Notes: a model not told the origin generated them from the letters alone. A stretch of DNA of 64,000 nucleotides from Streptomyces sp. TSRI0107 (GCF_001905845.1 NZ_LIVZ01000010.1:124001-188000), one strand, 5' to 3'. Shown: positions 49,956 through 57,997, counted from the first letter of the stretch. Numbers and translations are program-made.

Positions 49956-49999
49956 TCGGGGTGGCGGGATTTGAACCCACGACCTCTTCGTCCCGAACG
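49956..49999 (-). tRNA. tRNA-Pro(GGG) 3' half, attachment-site remnant
   Basis: On the minus strand this reads from the anticodon loop (TTCGGGA, anticodon GGG) through CGAAG, the T-arm (GGGTTCAAATCCC) and the acceptor strand CACCCCGA. Towards the element, identity to a tRNA ends after two bases of the anticodon stem: CG is followed by CGATCAGG instead of AAG and the rest of the 5' half. Only the 3' half is present, so it is not a functional gene. This is the usual footprint left by a tyrosine-recombinase element at one junction. Confidence 0.85.
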
Positions 50000-50007
50000 C
50001 GATCAGG

Positions 50008-50100
50008 CCTCTCTCAGAGGTGCCCTGAGCGCACCGACCTGTCGGTACTGGCCGTGAGCTAGTCCACTACTGTCCAAGACGGTACGGAGGCAGTTGCCTC
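50008..50100. other. Cluster of three small inverted repeats next to the attachment site
   Basis: CCTCT-CTC-AGAGG (50008-50020), ACCGAC-CT-GTCGGT (50033-50046) and GAGGCA-GT-TGCCTC (50087-50100) lie within 100 bases of the tRNA remnant. They could be integrase or excisionase binding sites. No gene is present in this stretch. Confidence 0.5.
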
Positions 50101-50101
50101 A

Positions 50102-50125
50102 TTTGGCCCCCTCTTTGGCCCCCTC
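50102..50125. repeat. 12-bp tandem repeat TTTGGCCCCCTC, with relatives at 51660-51679
   Basis: Two exact copies of TTTGGCCCCCTC overlap the stop of the DndB-like gene. Two related units, CTTGGCCCCTG and TTTGGCCCC, occur at 51660-51679 on the other side of that gene. In another frame on the minus strand the first pair would encode EGAKEGAK before a stop, which resembles an integrase tail. They might also be recombinase arm sites. Confidence 0.6.
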
Positions 50126-51290
50126 ACTCCGCCGGTTGCACGATCCCGCGGATCCGCTTGTAGTCGTCGCTGTCCGGCTTGGTGAGGGCGTCCAACGTGC
50201 GATGCCCGAGGTCCTTGACGCCGCCGGCGGAGGAGAACTTGTTGGTGTCCGTGAGCTTGCCAGCGATGCCGGCCCAGCGCTTGGCGCCGTCTTCAGAGGA
50301 CTTGTCCCACAGGATCGTGTCCAGGCTCCTGATGAACGCATCGAGTTCGCCGTTCGCCCGGGCCTCGAAGATGCCGATACCGATGGCGGTGAGAACGACC
50401 GGGAGTCCGACCACGGTGTTGTGATTCAGGTGCGGCTGCAACCTGTGGAAGACCTGCCGCCAGACCAGCGGAACGTCATGCTTTTCCTGCTCGGCGATGT
50501 CCTCGTCCAGAGGCTTGTTGCCCAGCGCGAACACCTTACGGCCCACCAAGCTGGCCACCGTCGCCCGGCGAAGCGTGGTGATCGTCATCACCGCGCCGCT
50601 CTTCGCACTGACCTGCCGCGCGTCGAAGGACACCCGTCCGACGAGCACGGGGTCCGTCTCTGCCATCTCCTTCGCCATCTTCGTGGCAGGGTCGCGGTTG
50701 TCGGCCGCGATGGCGACGGCTGCGGACATCGGGACACCGAGCAAGTTCAGGTCGTGGAAAGCCTGCCCGCCCCATTCGATCGAGCGGCCGTGGTCGACCA
50801 CTACGGCCATCGGCACGTCGCCCGTGTCGGGGTGCTGGTTGCGCACGGACAGGCGGGCGAGGTACTGCGTTTCGCCGTCGTCGTGCGTGCCCTTCACACC
50901 GGGCGGGACGTGCAGGAACGTGGCGGCGCCCATGGCCTCGCTGGCCACGTAGACGTTGAGCTTCGTCGTGAACACGAGGCTCTGAGGCGGCGTTACGTAG
51001 GGCTCCCCCTTCACGATCCCGGCGGTCAAGTACCTGGCATATGCGGGGATGTTCTCGCGCTTGCCCTTGTTGCCCGACAGCAGCCGCTGCACCTTCTTCC
51101 GGACCTCGTACGCCTCCCGGACTCGGTGGTCGGCTTCTACTCGCTTCGGGTCCTCGGTGAGCGTGGGGTCGACGACGAACGCCTCCATCTGATTCAGGGA
51201 CGGGGTGATGAGCGCCCGGTGCTCATCGACCACGAGACACGGCAGAACCTGACCGGGAAGGCCAGGAGGCAGGACGGGATAGACAGACAT
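50124..51290 (-). CDS. DndB-like DGQHR-fold protein
   Basis: The 388-aa protein has the order and length of DndB-type proteins, the DNA phosphorothioation regulators and relatives of ParB-like nucleotide hydrolases. From about residue 135 it reads DDGETQYLARLSVRNQHP, in the place of the DGQHR motif; then MAVVVDHGRSIEWGGQAFHD, LNLLGVPMS and ARQVSAKSGAVMTITTLRRA. Family members have DGQHR...QAxxFxDIN; here DGETQ and QAFHDLN keep most of it. No dndA, C, D or E is present. It is the cargo gene nearest the attachment site. The ATG at 51290 follows GGGGGG by four bases. Confidence 0.65.
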   Translation of the reverse strand: MSVYPVLPPGLPGQVLPCLVVDEHRALITPSLNQMEAFVVDPTLTEDPKRVEADHRVREAYEVRKKVQRLLSGNKGKRENIPAYARYLTAGIVKGEPYVTPPQSLVFTTKLNVYVASEAMGAATFLHVPPGVKGTHDDGETQYLARLSVRNQHPDTGDVPMAVVVDHGRSIEWGGQAFHDLNLLGVPMSAAVAIAADNRDPATKMAKEMAETDPVLVGRVSFDARQVSAKSGAVMTITTLRRATVASLVGRKVFALGNKPLDEDIAEQEKHDVPLVWRQVFHRLQPHLNHNTVVGLPVVLTAIGIGIFEARANGELDAFIRSLDTILWDKSSEDGAKRWAGIAGKLTDTNKFSSAGGVKDLGHRTLDALTKPDSDDYKRIRGIVQPAE

Positions 51291-51855
51291 GGAACCCCCC
51301 ATGGGCGACAGGAACGATCCCTGAGATCGAACCGCGGATGCAACGTAGCGCACCGCGGTCAAGCGAAGCAAGGCCGCGGATCCTCAACTGCCATCCGCGG
51401 AGGGCAAATTAGGACCCGCGGATATGGGTCTGCCTGATGGGTCGATGTCTTGGGTCGCATGATCTCGGCGCGTTGGTCCGCGGGTTGACCTCGGGAAGGC
51501 CCATGCGGGCGCATGGCGCCGGCGTGCTGAGGGTATGCCCCCTCTTCGACCCGAACGCGATGCGCCCCCCAGCGACCATGGCTCGAGGCCATCTGATCAG
51601 CTCATCCGCCTCCAGAACAGTCCACCGCCGTCCGGGAGCGTCTTGGTGCGGCTGCCTTGCTTGGCCCCTGTTTGGCCCCGCCTCCGGACGACCGGACCGC
51701 GTGCCCGGTGAAAGGGGCGGTTTCGTGAGGTCGTGGACAGGTCGTCGAGCTACGGATTTCGCCAACGGTTGGTCTTGCGCAGTAGATGGTTTAGTCCTGC
51801 TCTACTCTGGAGAAAGCCGCGTCGTGTGCCAACTGGTCCTGAACTGGGGGAGCTT
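51291..51855. other. Gap without a convincing gene in the element's cargo region
   Basis: Open frames here have poor codon bias and no family likeness. The base composition is less G+C-rich than around it. Contents noted: the promoter region of the DndB-like gene, and the TTGGCCCC-type repeats at 51660-51679. It may hold remnants of an earlier integrase or insertion. Confidence 0.55.
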
Positions 51856-52431
51856 GTGATCGTTCGGCGTCACCTGGACGAAAATGACGAACTGGCTCGG
51901 CACCTCACCCACCAACTCAACACTCCCCTGGACTGGCCAGAGGACGCAGGGTTGGACACCGAGCTCGTCGCGAGGATTGCTTCTGCGGCAGCCTGCGACG
52001 TGTCATACAACCATGCAGCCAACGGTCATTTGGTTGACCTCTTCGCCGCGCTCCCTCTGCCAGGCACCACCGAGGGGGAGGAGTTCTGGGCTGCACTGAG
52101 GGACGTGGGAGGTGATGCCGCCCTGTACATTGACCCCGCCAACGCGGGTGGTCCTTTCTTCAATTACCTGACTCACGGGAACGAAGCGGGCATCGCCAGC
52201 CGTGTACTCGACTTCCTGGGGAAGCTCACCGATCAGCAGCGTGACGCCGTGGGCGGAGTGATCGGCGGCGCACTGAAGCACGGCACGTTCGTAGCGAGTG
52301 GCCCATACCTTGGCAAGTTGTGGCTGCGTGACGCGGAGACCACTGCTTGGCATGTCCTGCTCGCTAGTCGCCGGAGGAACGAGACAGAAGACGACCGCAA
52401 GCGATTCCTTGAGGCATGGAGTAACGCCTGA
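51856..52431 (+). CDS. Hypothetical cargo protein (191 aa)
   Basis: Not recognised. The protein begins MIVRRHLDENDELARHLTHQ and contains AAACDVSYNHAANGHLVDLF, ALYIDPANAGGPFFNYLTHG and LTDQQRDAVGGVIGGALKHG. No membrane segment. GGGGGAG lies 4 bases before the GTG at 51856. Codon use is more A/T-tolerant than in the chromosomal genes, in line with recent transfer. Its place in the cargo zone next to a DndB-like gene makes a defence or exclusion role possible but unproven. Confidence 0.6.
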   Translation: MIVRRHLDENDELARHLTHQLNTPLDWPEDAGLDTELVARIASAAACDVSYNHAANGHLVDLFAALPLPGTTEGEEFWAALRDVGGDAALYIDPANAGGPFFNYLTHGNEAGIASRVLDFLGKLTDQQRDAVGGVIGGALKHGTFVASGPYLGKLWLRDAETTAWHVLLASRRRNETEDDRKRFLEAWSNA

Positions 52432-52459
52432 GCCCTCGCCGCCGACGGCACCAGTGTCA

Positions 52460-52960
52460 TTAAGCCATGTCCGCCCGGCATGCTGCGTGGGCGTCCTCGA
52501 GGCACTGTTCCGCATCATGCTGGCAGGCGCGAAGGCCCGCTTCCGTATCATTGAGGCCCACTAGCGGCTCCGCGTTGCGCACTTCCTTCAGCCACTCGCT
52601 GCATGAGCGTACGACCTCGAAGGTGGCCTCCGTGACCGCTCTTGGGCCCTCCAAGTCCACGACGATGCGCGCCGACTCAAGCTTCCCGATCTGGCTGCGG
52701 AGCGACTTGATGCGCTCGGCTCGCTCGACGTCCGTGTGATTGCCGCGTGTCATCTCACGTCCCACCTGTGCAAGCAGTTGGTGGGTTGCGAGCGCAGCAC
52801 CCAGGAACGCGACGTAGGCGTCCCGTCGGGTTTGCCGACGCCACTGCTTGTTCTGTCCGCGACCAGCTACCGCAGCGGCTGCGATCGCTCCGCCTGCGCC
52901 AACCGCTGCTCCTATGACCGCCGCGATAGCCCCGACGAAGGCCACTCCCCCCGAATCCAC
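52460..52960 (-). CDS. Hypothetical single-TM protein (166 aa)
   Basis: The protein starts with a glycine/alanine-rich membrane helix (FVGAIAAVIGAAVGAGGAIA), a basic stretch (GRGQNKQWRRQTRRDAYVAF), then a long helical cytoplasmic part with SLRSQIGKLESARIVVDLEG. It resembles small actinobacterial proteins of unknown role found on mobile elements. GTG at 52960 is the likely start; 52945 is an alternative. It converges with the preceding cargo gene. Confidence 0.55.
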   Translation of the reverse strand: MDSGGVAFVGAIAAVIGAAVGAGGAIAAAAVAGRGQNKQWRRQTRRDAYVAFLGAALATHQLLAQVGREMTRGNHTDVERAERIKSLRSQIGKLESARIVVDLEGPRAVTEATFEVVRSCSEWLKEVRNAEPLVGLNDTEAGLRACQHDAEQCLEDAHAACRADMA

Positions 52961-53266
52961 GCAGCGATTATGCCGTCGAGACAAGGCCGCACGGCATGGT
53001 TCGCGGCACACTCACGCTGCCGACGCCCATTACGGTCTGTGCGAGGCGTGCGAGTCAAGCCGCCGCCTCTTCACGGAAGGAGAGCAGCTTGGTGACGTCA
53101 ACCGGTCGCGCAAGGACGATTGTCACTGAGGGGCGTTCTCGCTTCGGGCGGACAGATCGCCGAGTGCCTGGGTGCCGGCAAGACGTACCGTGCTGCGGCG
53201 AGGCGGCGGAGAGGCAACTTCCGAGCGTGTCAGCAGCTACGGCGCTGCCAATCTGCACTGGAAGCA
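52961..53266. other. Gap of about 300 bases without a clear gene
   Basis: A 25-codon minus-strand stretch near 53055-53130 encodes VTIVLARPVDVTKLLSFREE and looks coding, but stops at once and has no ribosome-binding site. It may be a decayed gene fragment. Nothing else stands out. Confidence 0.5.
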
Positions 53267-53944
53267 TCAGAGGCCAGACGCTTCCAGTAGTGCGATCACA
53301 GCCGCAGGGTCACCGCCGTACAACAGGTGCGGTTCGTCTGCCGTGGGAGGTACGAACCGGCTGCGGTACCGCTGTAGGTCGCTTTCGGAGAAGTAGATCG
53401 AGTTGGGATCGTCCGCGTGGAATTCGTTGCGCTTGCTGATCCTCGCCCACAGCTCGTCATGGCTGGCGGCGAGGTAGACGAGCACAGGGGTCGCGCCGGC
53501 GTCGGTGGCGATCGCCCGCCATTTAGACCGGTCCTCCGGGGTCCAAAAGCCGTGGTCAACGACGACGTCGTGACCGACTCGGAGCTGCTTCTGGAGGTCG
53601 ACCGCCACGTCTTCGAGGACGGGCCGCTCAAGGGTGGGGAAGACGCCACGGGGAAAGTCCACTCCATAGACGCCGTGCCGGCGGAACATCTCTTCGTCCG
53701 GGCACAGTCGTGTGAACCCACGGGCGGTGAGGGCGCGGGAAAGAGTCGTCTTGCCGGAGCCGGGGAGGCCGGCCATCAGGACACAGAACGGCGGGCGTGG
53801 GGGCATTGGTCCCGTCATGGTTCGGGAGATGGCAGCCATCTCTGCTTCGGCTTCGGGCGTGCTTGCCCCAGTCCTGCGGGCCGCAAGCAGGGTATCTAGG
53901 CGGTCTTCGAGCACGCTCACGAGCGTGTCATCCATGACCGTCAC
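53267..53944 (-). CDS. P-loop kinase-like protein (zeta-toxin/PNK type)
   Basis: This 225-aa ATP-binding protein has VLMAGLPGSGKTTLSRALTA (P-loop 59-67), DEEMFRRHGVYGVDFPRGVF and DVVVDHGFWTPEDRSKWRAI, a layout seen in small nucleotide, antibiotic or polynucleotide kinases and in zeta-type toxins. A lid region with RISKRNEFHADDPNSI follows. Its substrate is unknown. The GTG start overlaps the stop of the GntR gene (GTGA), so the two are co-translated. No antitoxin-like small gene is evident. Confidence 0.75.
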   Translation of the reverse strand: MTVMDDTLVSVLEDRLDTLLAARRTGASTPEAEAEMAAISRTMTGPMPPRPPFCVLMAGLPGSGKTTLSRALTARGFTRLCPDEEMFRRHGVYGVDFPRGVFPTLERPVLEDVAVDLQKQLRVGHDVVVDHGFWTPEDRSKWRAIATDAGATPVLVYLAASHDELWARISKRNEFHADDPNSIYFSESDLQRYRSRFVPPTADEPHLLYGGDPAAVIALLEASGL

Positions 53945-54699
53945 GGTGAGACCTCCGATTCTGTGCGCCACGTTCGGCCCGGACCCCCCAGGTCCACGCC
54001 GTACTCCACGATGTTGCCTTCGCTGTCCACGAATTTGGCCGTCATCACGACCACCGGGTCCGCCGGCGGATTCTCAGGGTCCAGTTCCAAGAGCCGCGCA
54101 TACTCCGGCGTCAGCAGGCGGGCGGAGGCGGTGTCGATGCGGTGGCTGATCGGGTGGCCGGTCGCTTCGGCAATGAGCTGGAGCGACGTTCCTCCCTTCA
54201 GGCGCTCACTCTCCGCTAGCTGAGGAATCAGCTTCCCGTACCGGGCGGGAATCCATGACGTGCTGTGAGCGACGATGCCATGCCGGTCCCGGTACACGCG
54301 GCTACGGCGCACCACGTCGGAGCCGGGCGGGATGTCCAGCGCTTGCGCCACTTCAGCGGGAGCGGGCACCACGGCCGCCTGGTGCGAGTCGGACCGCTCG
54401 CCCGCCCCCCAGCTGGACCCAGTACGGCGACCCCGGTCCAGCCGCTGAGCCCCGGACGACATCGGAGTGGGCTGGTCCAGCACTTCGGTACCGATGCCGT
54501 GGATGCCGCGAACAAGGCCCTCGTTGCGCAGCTTGCGCAGGGCCTTCTCCGCTGTCGCGGTGCTCACCTTCCACTCTTCCGAGAGGTTCTTGATGCTCGG
54601 CAAGAGGGTGCCTGGCTGTAGCTGACCAGACGTGATCAGCTCCGCGTAGTGGGCGGCAATCTTCGCGTATGGGGCCCGATTGTCGGCCTGGCCTGCCAT
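53941..54699 (-). CDS. GntR/HutC-type repressor (KorSA-like)
   Basis: This 252-aa regulator has a winged helix (YAKIAAHYAELITSGQLQPG, LPSIKNLSEEWKVSTATAEK, ALRKLRNEGLVRGIHG) and a UTRA ligand domain (AQALDIPPGSDVVRRSRVYR, HSTSWIPARYGKLIPQLAES). In pSAM2-type elements the GntR protein KorSA represses transfer and its own gene. The start at 54699 is followed upstream by a dense AGGGAACC repeat region overlapping a promoter for the transfer operon, consistent with that role. The kinase gene is coupled downstream. Confidence 0.88.
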   Translation of the reverse strand: MAGQADNRAPYAKIAAHYAELITSGQLQPGTLLPSIKNLSEEWKVSTATAEKALRKLRNEGLVRGIHGIGTEVLDQPTPMSSGAQRLDRGRRTGSSWGAGERSDSHQAAVVPAPAEVAQALDIPPGSDVVRRSRVYRDRHGIVAHSTSWIPARYGKLIPQLAESERLKGGTSLQLIAEATGHPISHRIDTASARLLTPEYARLLELDPENPPADPVVVMTAKFVDSEGNIVEYGVDLGGPGRTWRTESEVSP

Positions 54700-54720
54700 G
54701 TCACCCGCTCCCTGTCGTGG

Positions 54721-54782
54721 CTTCCCTGAGGTTCCCTAGCTTACCGCTTGACACCACAGGGAACCCTAGGGAACCTTAGGGA
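54721..54782. promoter_or_regulatory. Repeat-rich operator and promoter between korSA-like gene and transfer operon
   Basis: CTTCCCTGAG/GTTCCCTAGC (54721-54740) and the inverse AGGGAACCCT/AGGGAACCTT/AGGGATGTGC (54758-54787) are ten-base repeats in opposite orientation. Between them lies TTGACA (54748-54753), a fitting -35 box for rightward transcription of the transfer genes. The right repeats would cover the start region. Binding of the GntR repressor would shut off both directions. Confidence 0.75.
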
Positions 54783-55136
54783 TGTGCCCGCCGTTCGGAT
54801 CGGTTGAGCGGCGGACACCTCGACACACCTGTGTCCGCCGCCCGGAGGGCTCCGTGAAACGGGCTCGAAGGAAGCGCCGGCTCTTTGACAACTGAATGGG
54901 GATCACGCCGCCTCTCCTCGGCCAAGTAGGCGGCCACACGGGATCTCCGTGTGCGGTACAGCGCAATTCGACCTCTCCGCAGCCCTCACGGCTGCGGCCG
55001 GTTGCCTCCGCTGCACGTCTCGCACGTGCGGCGCTGAGGGGAGCCGGATGTACCGACTTCAACGGCGCGCGGCCCCGGGTGGCTAGACCCGGGGCCGCTG
55101 TTCGGGCCGTTTCACCTGCTAGGGAGACCACGACCC
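54783..55136 (+). other. Long untranslated leader of the transfer operon
   Basis: About 350 bases carry no gene. A GC-rich terminator-like hairpin sits at 55069-55098, before the first gene. A CTTTGACAACTGAATGGGG stretch lies at 54882-54900, and several short palindromes follow. The leader may allow read-through control. Confidence 0.55.
55069..55098 (+). terminator. Perfect hairpin in the transfer-operon leader
   Basis: GCGGCCCCGGGT and ACCCGGGGCCGC form a 12-bp stem with loop GGCTAG, ending 38 bases before the first gene. It could be an attenuator that limits transcription into the transfer genes. There is no T-run. Confidence 0.6.
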
Positions 55137-55400
55137 ATGAGGCACATCGTCACTGTTCAGGACGTTGTTACCGCGTTCGCCGACTGGATGGAGCCGACGG
55201 ACGCGGAGCTGGACGCGATCGAGCGGGAGATGCCCGTCATCCTGGCGGACGTCGACCTCCTCGACGCGCAGATCACCACCCTCGACCGCACGCCGACCGA
55301 GCTGGACGCCCGCCGCCTCCGCCGGGCCCGCCGCCGGGCGCTGGCCGCCCGGGTGGAGCTGGCCAACCAGGCGACCACGGCCCTGGGGGTGGGCGCGTGA
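55137..55400 (+). CDS. DUF6284-family element protein
   Basis: This 87-aa protein reads MRHIVTVQDVVTAFADWMEP, TDAELDAIEREMPVILADVD, LLDAQITTLDRTPTELDARR and a basic RRARRRALAARVELANQ helix, the pattern of DUF6284 proteins that open many Streptomyces plasmid and AICE transfer operons. Its role is unknown. It is the first gene after the regulated promoter and leader. Its stop overlaps the next start by GTGA. Confidence 0.82.
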   Translation: MRHIVTVQDVVTAFADWMEPTDAELDAIEREMPVILADVDLLDAQITTLDRTPTELDARRLRRARRRALAARVELANQATTALGVGA

Positions 55401-55711
55401 GTGCCGAGACGCTGGCCGCGCAAGCGGCTGCCTTCACGTGTCTGGCCGGGCTCGCGGTCGGCCGCCCCGCGCTGCCGGCCGCCTACATCACGATCAGCGG
55501 GCACTCGCCGCGTGAGGTGAGCGTGCAGCTCCGCGACCCCTCTGCGGTGGAGGCGTGGCGGGAGGCGCTGGACGTCGCCCCGGAGCGGGTGGTTGCCGAC
55601 CGGATCGGGGACCGGCCGTCGCTGGAGTTCACGGCGACTGCCTATGGCATCGACTTCCACGTCTACGCCACCTACACCCCGGCCTCCGTGCCAGCGGGAG
55701 GTGCAGCGTGA
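55397..55711 (+). CDS. Hypothetical element protein (104 aa)
   Basis: The protein begins MSAETLAAQAAAFTCLAGLA and shows PAAYITISGHSPREVSVQLR and LEFTATAYGIDFHVYATYTP, a small alpha/beta fold. No family function is known to me. It is translationally coupled to genes on both sides (GTGA overlaps), so it belongs to the element's transfer and maintenance operon. Confidence 0.75.
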   Translation: MSAETLAAQAAAFTCLAGLAVGRPALPAAYITISGHSPREVSVQLRDPSAVEAWREALDVAPERVVADRIGDRPSLEFTATAYGIDFHVYATYTPASVPAGGAA

Positions 55712-56574
55712 ACCGCTCCGGGAAGACGCTGCTGGTGCTGGCCCTGGTCGCCGTGGTCGCCATGGCTTTCCGGGTCTCCTGGAACGCGCTGCGGGACGTT
55801 GCCCGCGTGGTGGGTGCTGATGCGACCGCGGCGACGCTGTATCCGTTCGTGGTCGACGGCCTGATGGCGCTGGCGCTGGTCGCCACGCTCGTGCTGACCG
55901 ACGCCCGCGCCAAGCGGTTCGCGCTGCGGGTACTGGCCGCCTACACCCTGGCCTCGCTGGTCCTGAACTACGTGCACGGGCTGGTCCCCGAGCTGCACGG
56001 CCACACGGTGGACTGGGGCCAGCTGGCCGATTGGGACCCGGCGAACTGGGCTCTGGTCCTGCTGGCCACCTCCCTGCCGGTCGGGTCGATCTACTTCGGG
56101 TCCGACCTGGTCGCCAAGGTGCTGCACCATCGCCCCGGTCCCGCTCGGGAGCCGGTGGACGGGCAGCGTGCGGACACACCCGCACCCCTCCCGCACACCT
56201 CCCTCCCCGACGCTGTCGACGAGGTGCCGCAGGTGCCCGCGCCGCCGGTACCCGCTCTGGTCAACGGGCGTGCGGACGCCGTGCAGGCGACCGACCCGCA
56301 CACCCCGCACCCGGTCCGCACGCCTGACGCCGAGAATGCCGTTGACGCGCTGCGGCAGGCGCAGTTCGAGGAAGCGGAGCTGGAGCGGATGCGGCAGGAC
56401 GCACGCCGTGTGTACGCCGAGTCCGCACAGGCGGGCCGCCCGCTCAGCGCCCGTGCGCTGGGTGAGGCATTCGGCATGAGCGAGTCGTGGGGGCGTAAGC
56501 AGATCCTCGCCGTCCGCGACGAGGAGGAGCAGGCTCGGCCCCTTCTGCGGGCCGTCGACAGCGCCGCCGTGTGA
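55708..56574 (+). CDS. DUF2637 membrane protein (spread-type)
   Basis: This 288-aa protein has four hydrophobic segments in the first half (LLVLALVAVVAMAFRVSWNA, TLYPFVVDGLMALALVATLV, VLAAYTLASLVLNYVHGLVP, WALVLLATSLPVGSIYFG). The cytoplasmic tail has an HTH-like end (LSARALGEAFGMSESWGRKQ). DUF2637 proteins are typical of Streptomyces plasmid spd regions, which aid spread of the element through the mycelium after transfer. Its GTG overlaps the preceding stop, and its own stop overlaps the next start. Confidence 0.85.
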   Translation: MNRSGKTLLVLALVAVVAMAFRVSWNALRDVARVVGADATAATLYPFVVDGLMALALVATLVLTDARAKRFALRVLAAYTLASLVLNYVHGLVPELHGHTVDWGQLADWDPANWALVLLATSLPVGSIYFGSDLVAKVLHHRPGPAREPVDGQRADTPAPLPHTSLPDAVDEVPQVPAPPVPALVNGRADAVQATDPHTPHPVRTPDAENAVDALRQAQFEEAELERMRQDARRVYAESAQAGRPLSARALGEAFGMSESWGRKQILAVRDEEEQARPLLRAVDSAAV

Positions 56575-56912
56575 TGGTCGCCGTTCCGGTCTACCGGTGG
56601 CGGCTCGCCCCTGACGGCCTGGCCACCCGTCGGCAGCTCCGGGCCCTGGGCTTACGGCCCGGCGGGCAGGACGTGGCCGCGCAGATCGAGCGACCGCGGC
56701 GCCGACGCGGCCCGCTGGTCGCCTACCTGTACTCGATCGAGCAGGCCAAGCCCGTCCGGCCGATGACCCCGGCCAAGTGGGCGGCTCTCGCCAAGGCCAA
56801 CGCCACCCGCCGGCTGTGCCCGGAGTGCCGGCGCGATGCCGGATACGTCATCCCGGCCTCGCTCGGCATGTGCGCCACCTGCGCCTTCCCCGACGAACAG
56901 CGCGCCGCCTGA
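56571..56912 (+). CDS. RRQRL-type zinc-binding element protein
   Basis: This 113-aa protein has an N-terminal ATRRQLRALGLRPGGQDVAA segment, which matches the RRQRL-motif proteins of Streptomyces elements. A C-terminal four-cysteine zinc ribbon follows (CPECRRDAGYVIPASLGMCA, TCAF). It is probably a nucleic-acid or protein binder. Codon 28 is TTA (56652-56654), unusual in these genomes and readable only by the bldA tRNA, so its production may be tied to development. The GTG start overlaps the DUF2637 stop. Confidence 0.82.
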   Translation: MMVAVPVYRWRLAPDGLATRRQLRALGLRPGGQDVAAQIERPRRRRGPLVAYLYSIEQAKPVRPMTPAKWAALAKANATRRLCPECRRDAGYVIPASLGMCATCAFPDEQRAA

Positions 56913-56941
56913 ACTCACTTCGACTTCCCTGGAGTTTCGCT

Positions 56942-57442
56942 GTGCCCAGTCGTACCCGTGCCCGCGGCGTGAAGACGGCCGCGGGTGTTCACACCGTCCA
57001 TATCCCCCGCCAGCGTGGCCGCCGCGGTAGCGCCCCGTTCGTCGTCGTGGTCCCCGAACGCCCCTCGCTGACCCGCGAGGCGCTGACCGCGTTGGGCGGG
57101 CTGCTGTGGCGCTCTCGCCGCGCGCTGGCCCCGACCGGGCTGGCGGTGCTGGCGCTGGTCGTGGCCGCTCTGCTGCACGTCATCGCGTGGTGGTCCGGTC
57201 TGCTGCTCGCCCCGATGGCGGCCGGTCCGCTGCTGTGGCTGCTGCTCATGCAGCGCCGCCGCCCCGCCACCGGCACCGTGCTCGCCTGGCGTACCGGTCT
57301 GGCCGTGCTGGCGTCGTCCGCGCTCGCCTGGCTCGCCACCGCCGCCGGGTTCGGTCCCCTCGCCGGGGCGCTGGAGCTGTGGTGGCTGCTCACCCTGATC
57401 ACCGCTCAGACCGCCTGGCTCATCGTCCGCCGCACCCACTGA
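56942..57442 (+). CDS. Spread-type membrane protein
   Basis: The 166-aa protein has a basic N-terminus (RARGVKTAAGVHTVHIPRQR) and several membrane helices (APTGLAVLALVVAALLHVIA, SGLLLAPMAAGPLLWLLLMQ, LAVLASSALAWLATAAGFGP, LWWLLTLITAQTAWLIV). Small proteins of this shape are part of Spd regions. CTGGAG lies 9 bases before the GTG at 56942. Function inferred from context only. Confidence 0.75.
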   Translation: MPSRTRARGVKTAAGVHTVHIPRQRGRRGSAPFVVVVPERPSLTREALTALGGLLWRSRRALAPTGLAVLALVVAALLHVIAWWSGLLLAPMAAGPLLWLLLMQRRRPATGTVLAWRTGLAVLASSALAWLATAAGFGPLAGALELWWLLTLITAQTAWLIVRRTH

Positions 57443-57461
57443 ACCGAGGGAGACACGACCG

Positions 57462-57983
57462 ATGGCAACCCCGACGCGTAACGGCACCGCGGGTGCTGAC
57501 AAGGGCAACAAGTTCGCCAACGCCGGTGCCGCCGCAGGCGGTTTCGTCGGCGCGCTGGGCGGCTCGTTCGTCCCGCCGGTCAACGTGACCGTGAACAACA
57601 ACAAGGGCAGCGGTTCCCGCTCGCACGCCGACTCCCTGCTGCCGTCCCCGGAGTTCACCTCCCCGGCGCAGGTGCGCAACTACTGCAACACCCTGCGGGC
57701 CGCCGCCGTCACCCTGTCGATCGAGGTGGCGATGGGCGCCGAAATCCTCAAGGGCGTCCTCGCGGCCGTGCCGGACCCGCAGGGGCGGGCGTTCGGCTCC
57801 CGGGTGAGGGCGGCGAAGGTGGCACGAAAGATGCAGCGATCCGCGGACGCGCTGCGGGACGCCGCGAAGAACGCCGCCGCCTGCTACTCCGCGTTCCAGC
57901 AGGAGTACGAGGAGGAGATCAACCGGGTCCGCCACCGGGCCCGGCGCCCGCAGCAGCCGGTCATGAACTGGGCGCAGCAGTAG
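57462..57983 (+). CDS. Hypothetical transfer-operon protein (173 aa)
   Basis: The protein starts MATPTRNGTAGADKGNKFAN, has a Gly/Ala-rich possible membrane helix (AAAGGFVGALGGSFVPPVNV), and a helical C-terminal half with many basic residues (RVRAAKVARKMQRSADALRD, QEYEEEINRVRHRARRPQQP). It precedes the translocase gene by 14 bases. Its position fits an accessory of DNA transfer, but it is not recognised by family. Confidence 0.72.
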   Translation: MATPTRNGTAGADKGNKFANAGAAAGGFVGALGGSFVPPVNVTVNNNKGSGSRSHADSLLPSPEFTSPAQVRNYCNTLRAAAVTLSIEVAMGAEILKGVLAAVPDPQGRAFGSRVRAAKVARKMQRSADALRDAAKNAAACYSAFQQEYEEEINRVRHRARRPQQPVMNWAQQ

Positions 57984-57997
57984 AGGAGGGCTGGCTG

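Noticed and set aside
51437..51859. Open frames of 118-140 codons on both strands in the cargo gap
   Set aside because: Poor codon bias, no recognisable domain and no ribosome-binding site; kept as a gap.
53055..53267. 70-codon minus-strand frame overlapping the kinase stop
   Set aside because: Only its last 25 codons look coding; the start region is atypical. Perhaps a fragment, not called as a gene.
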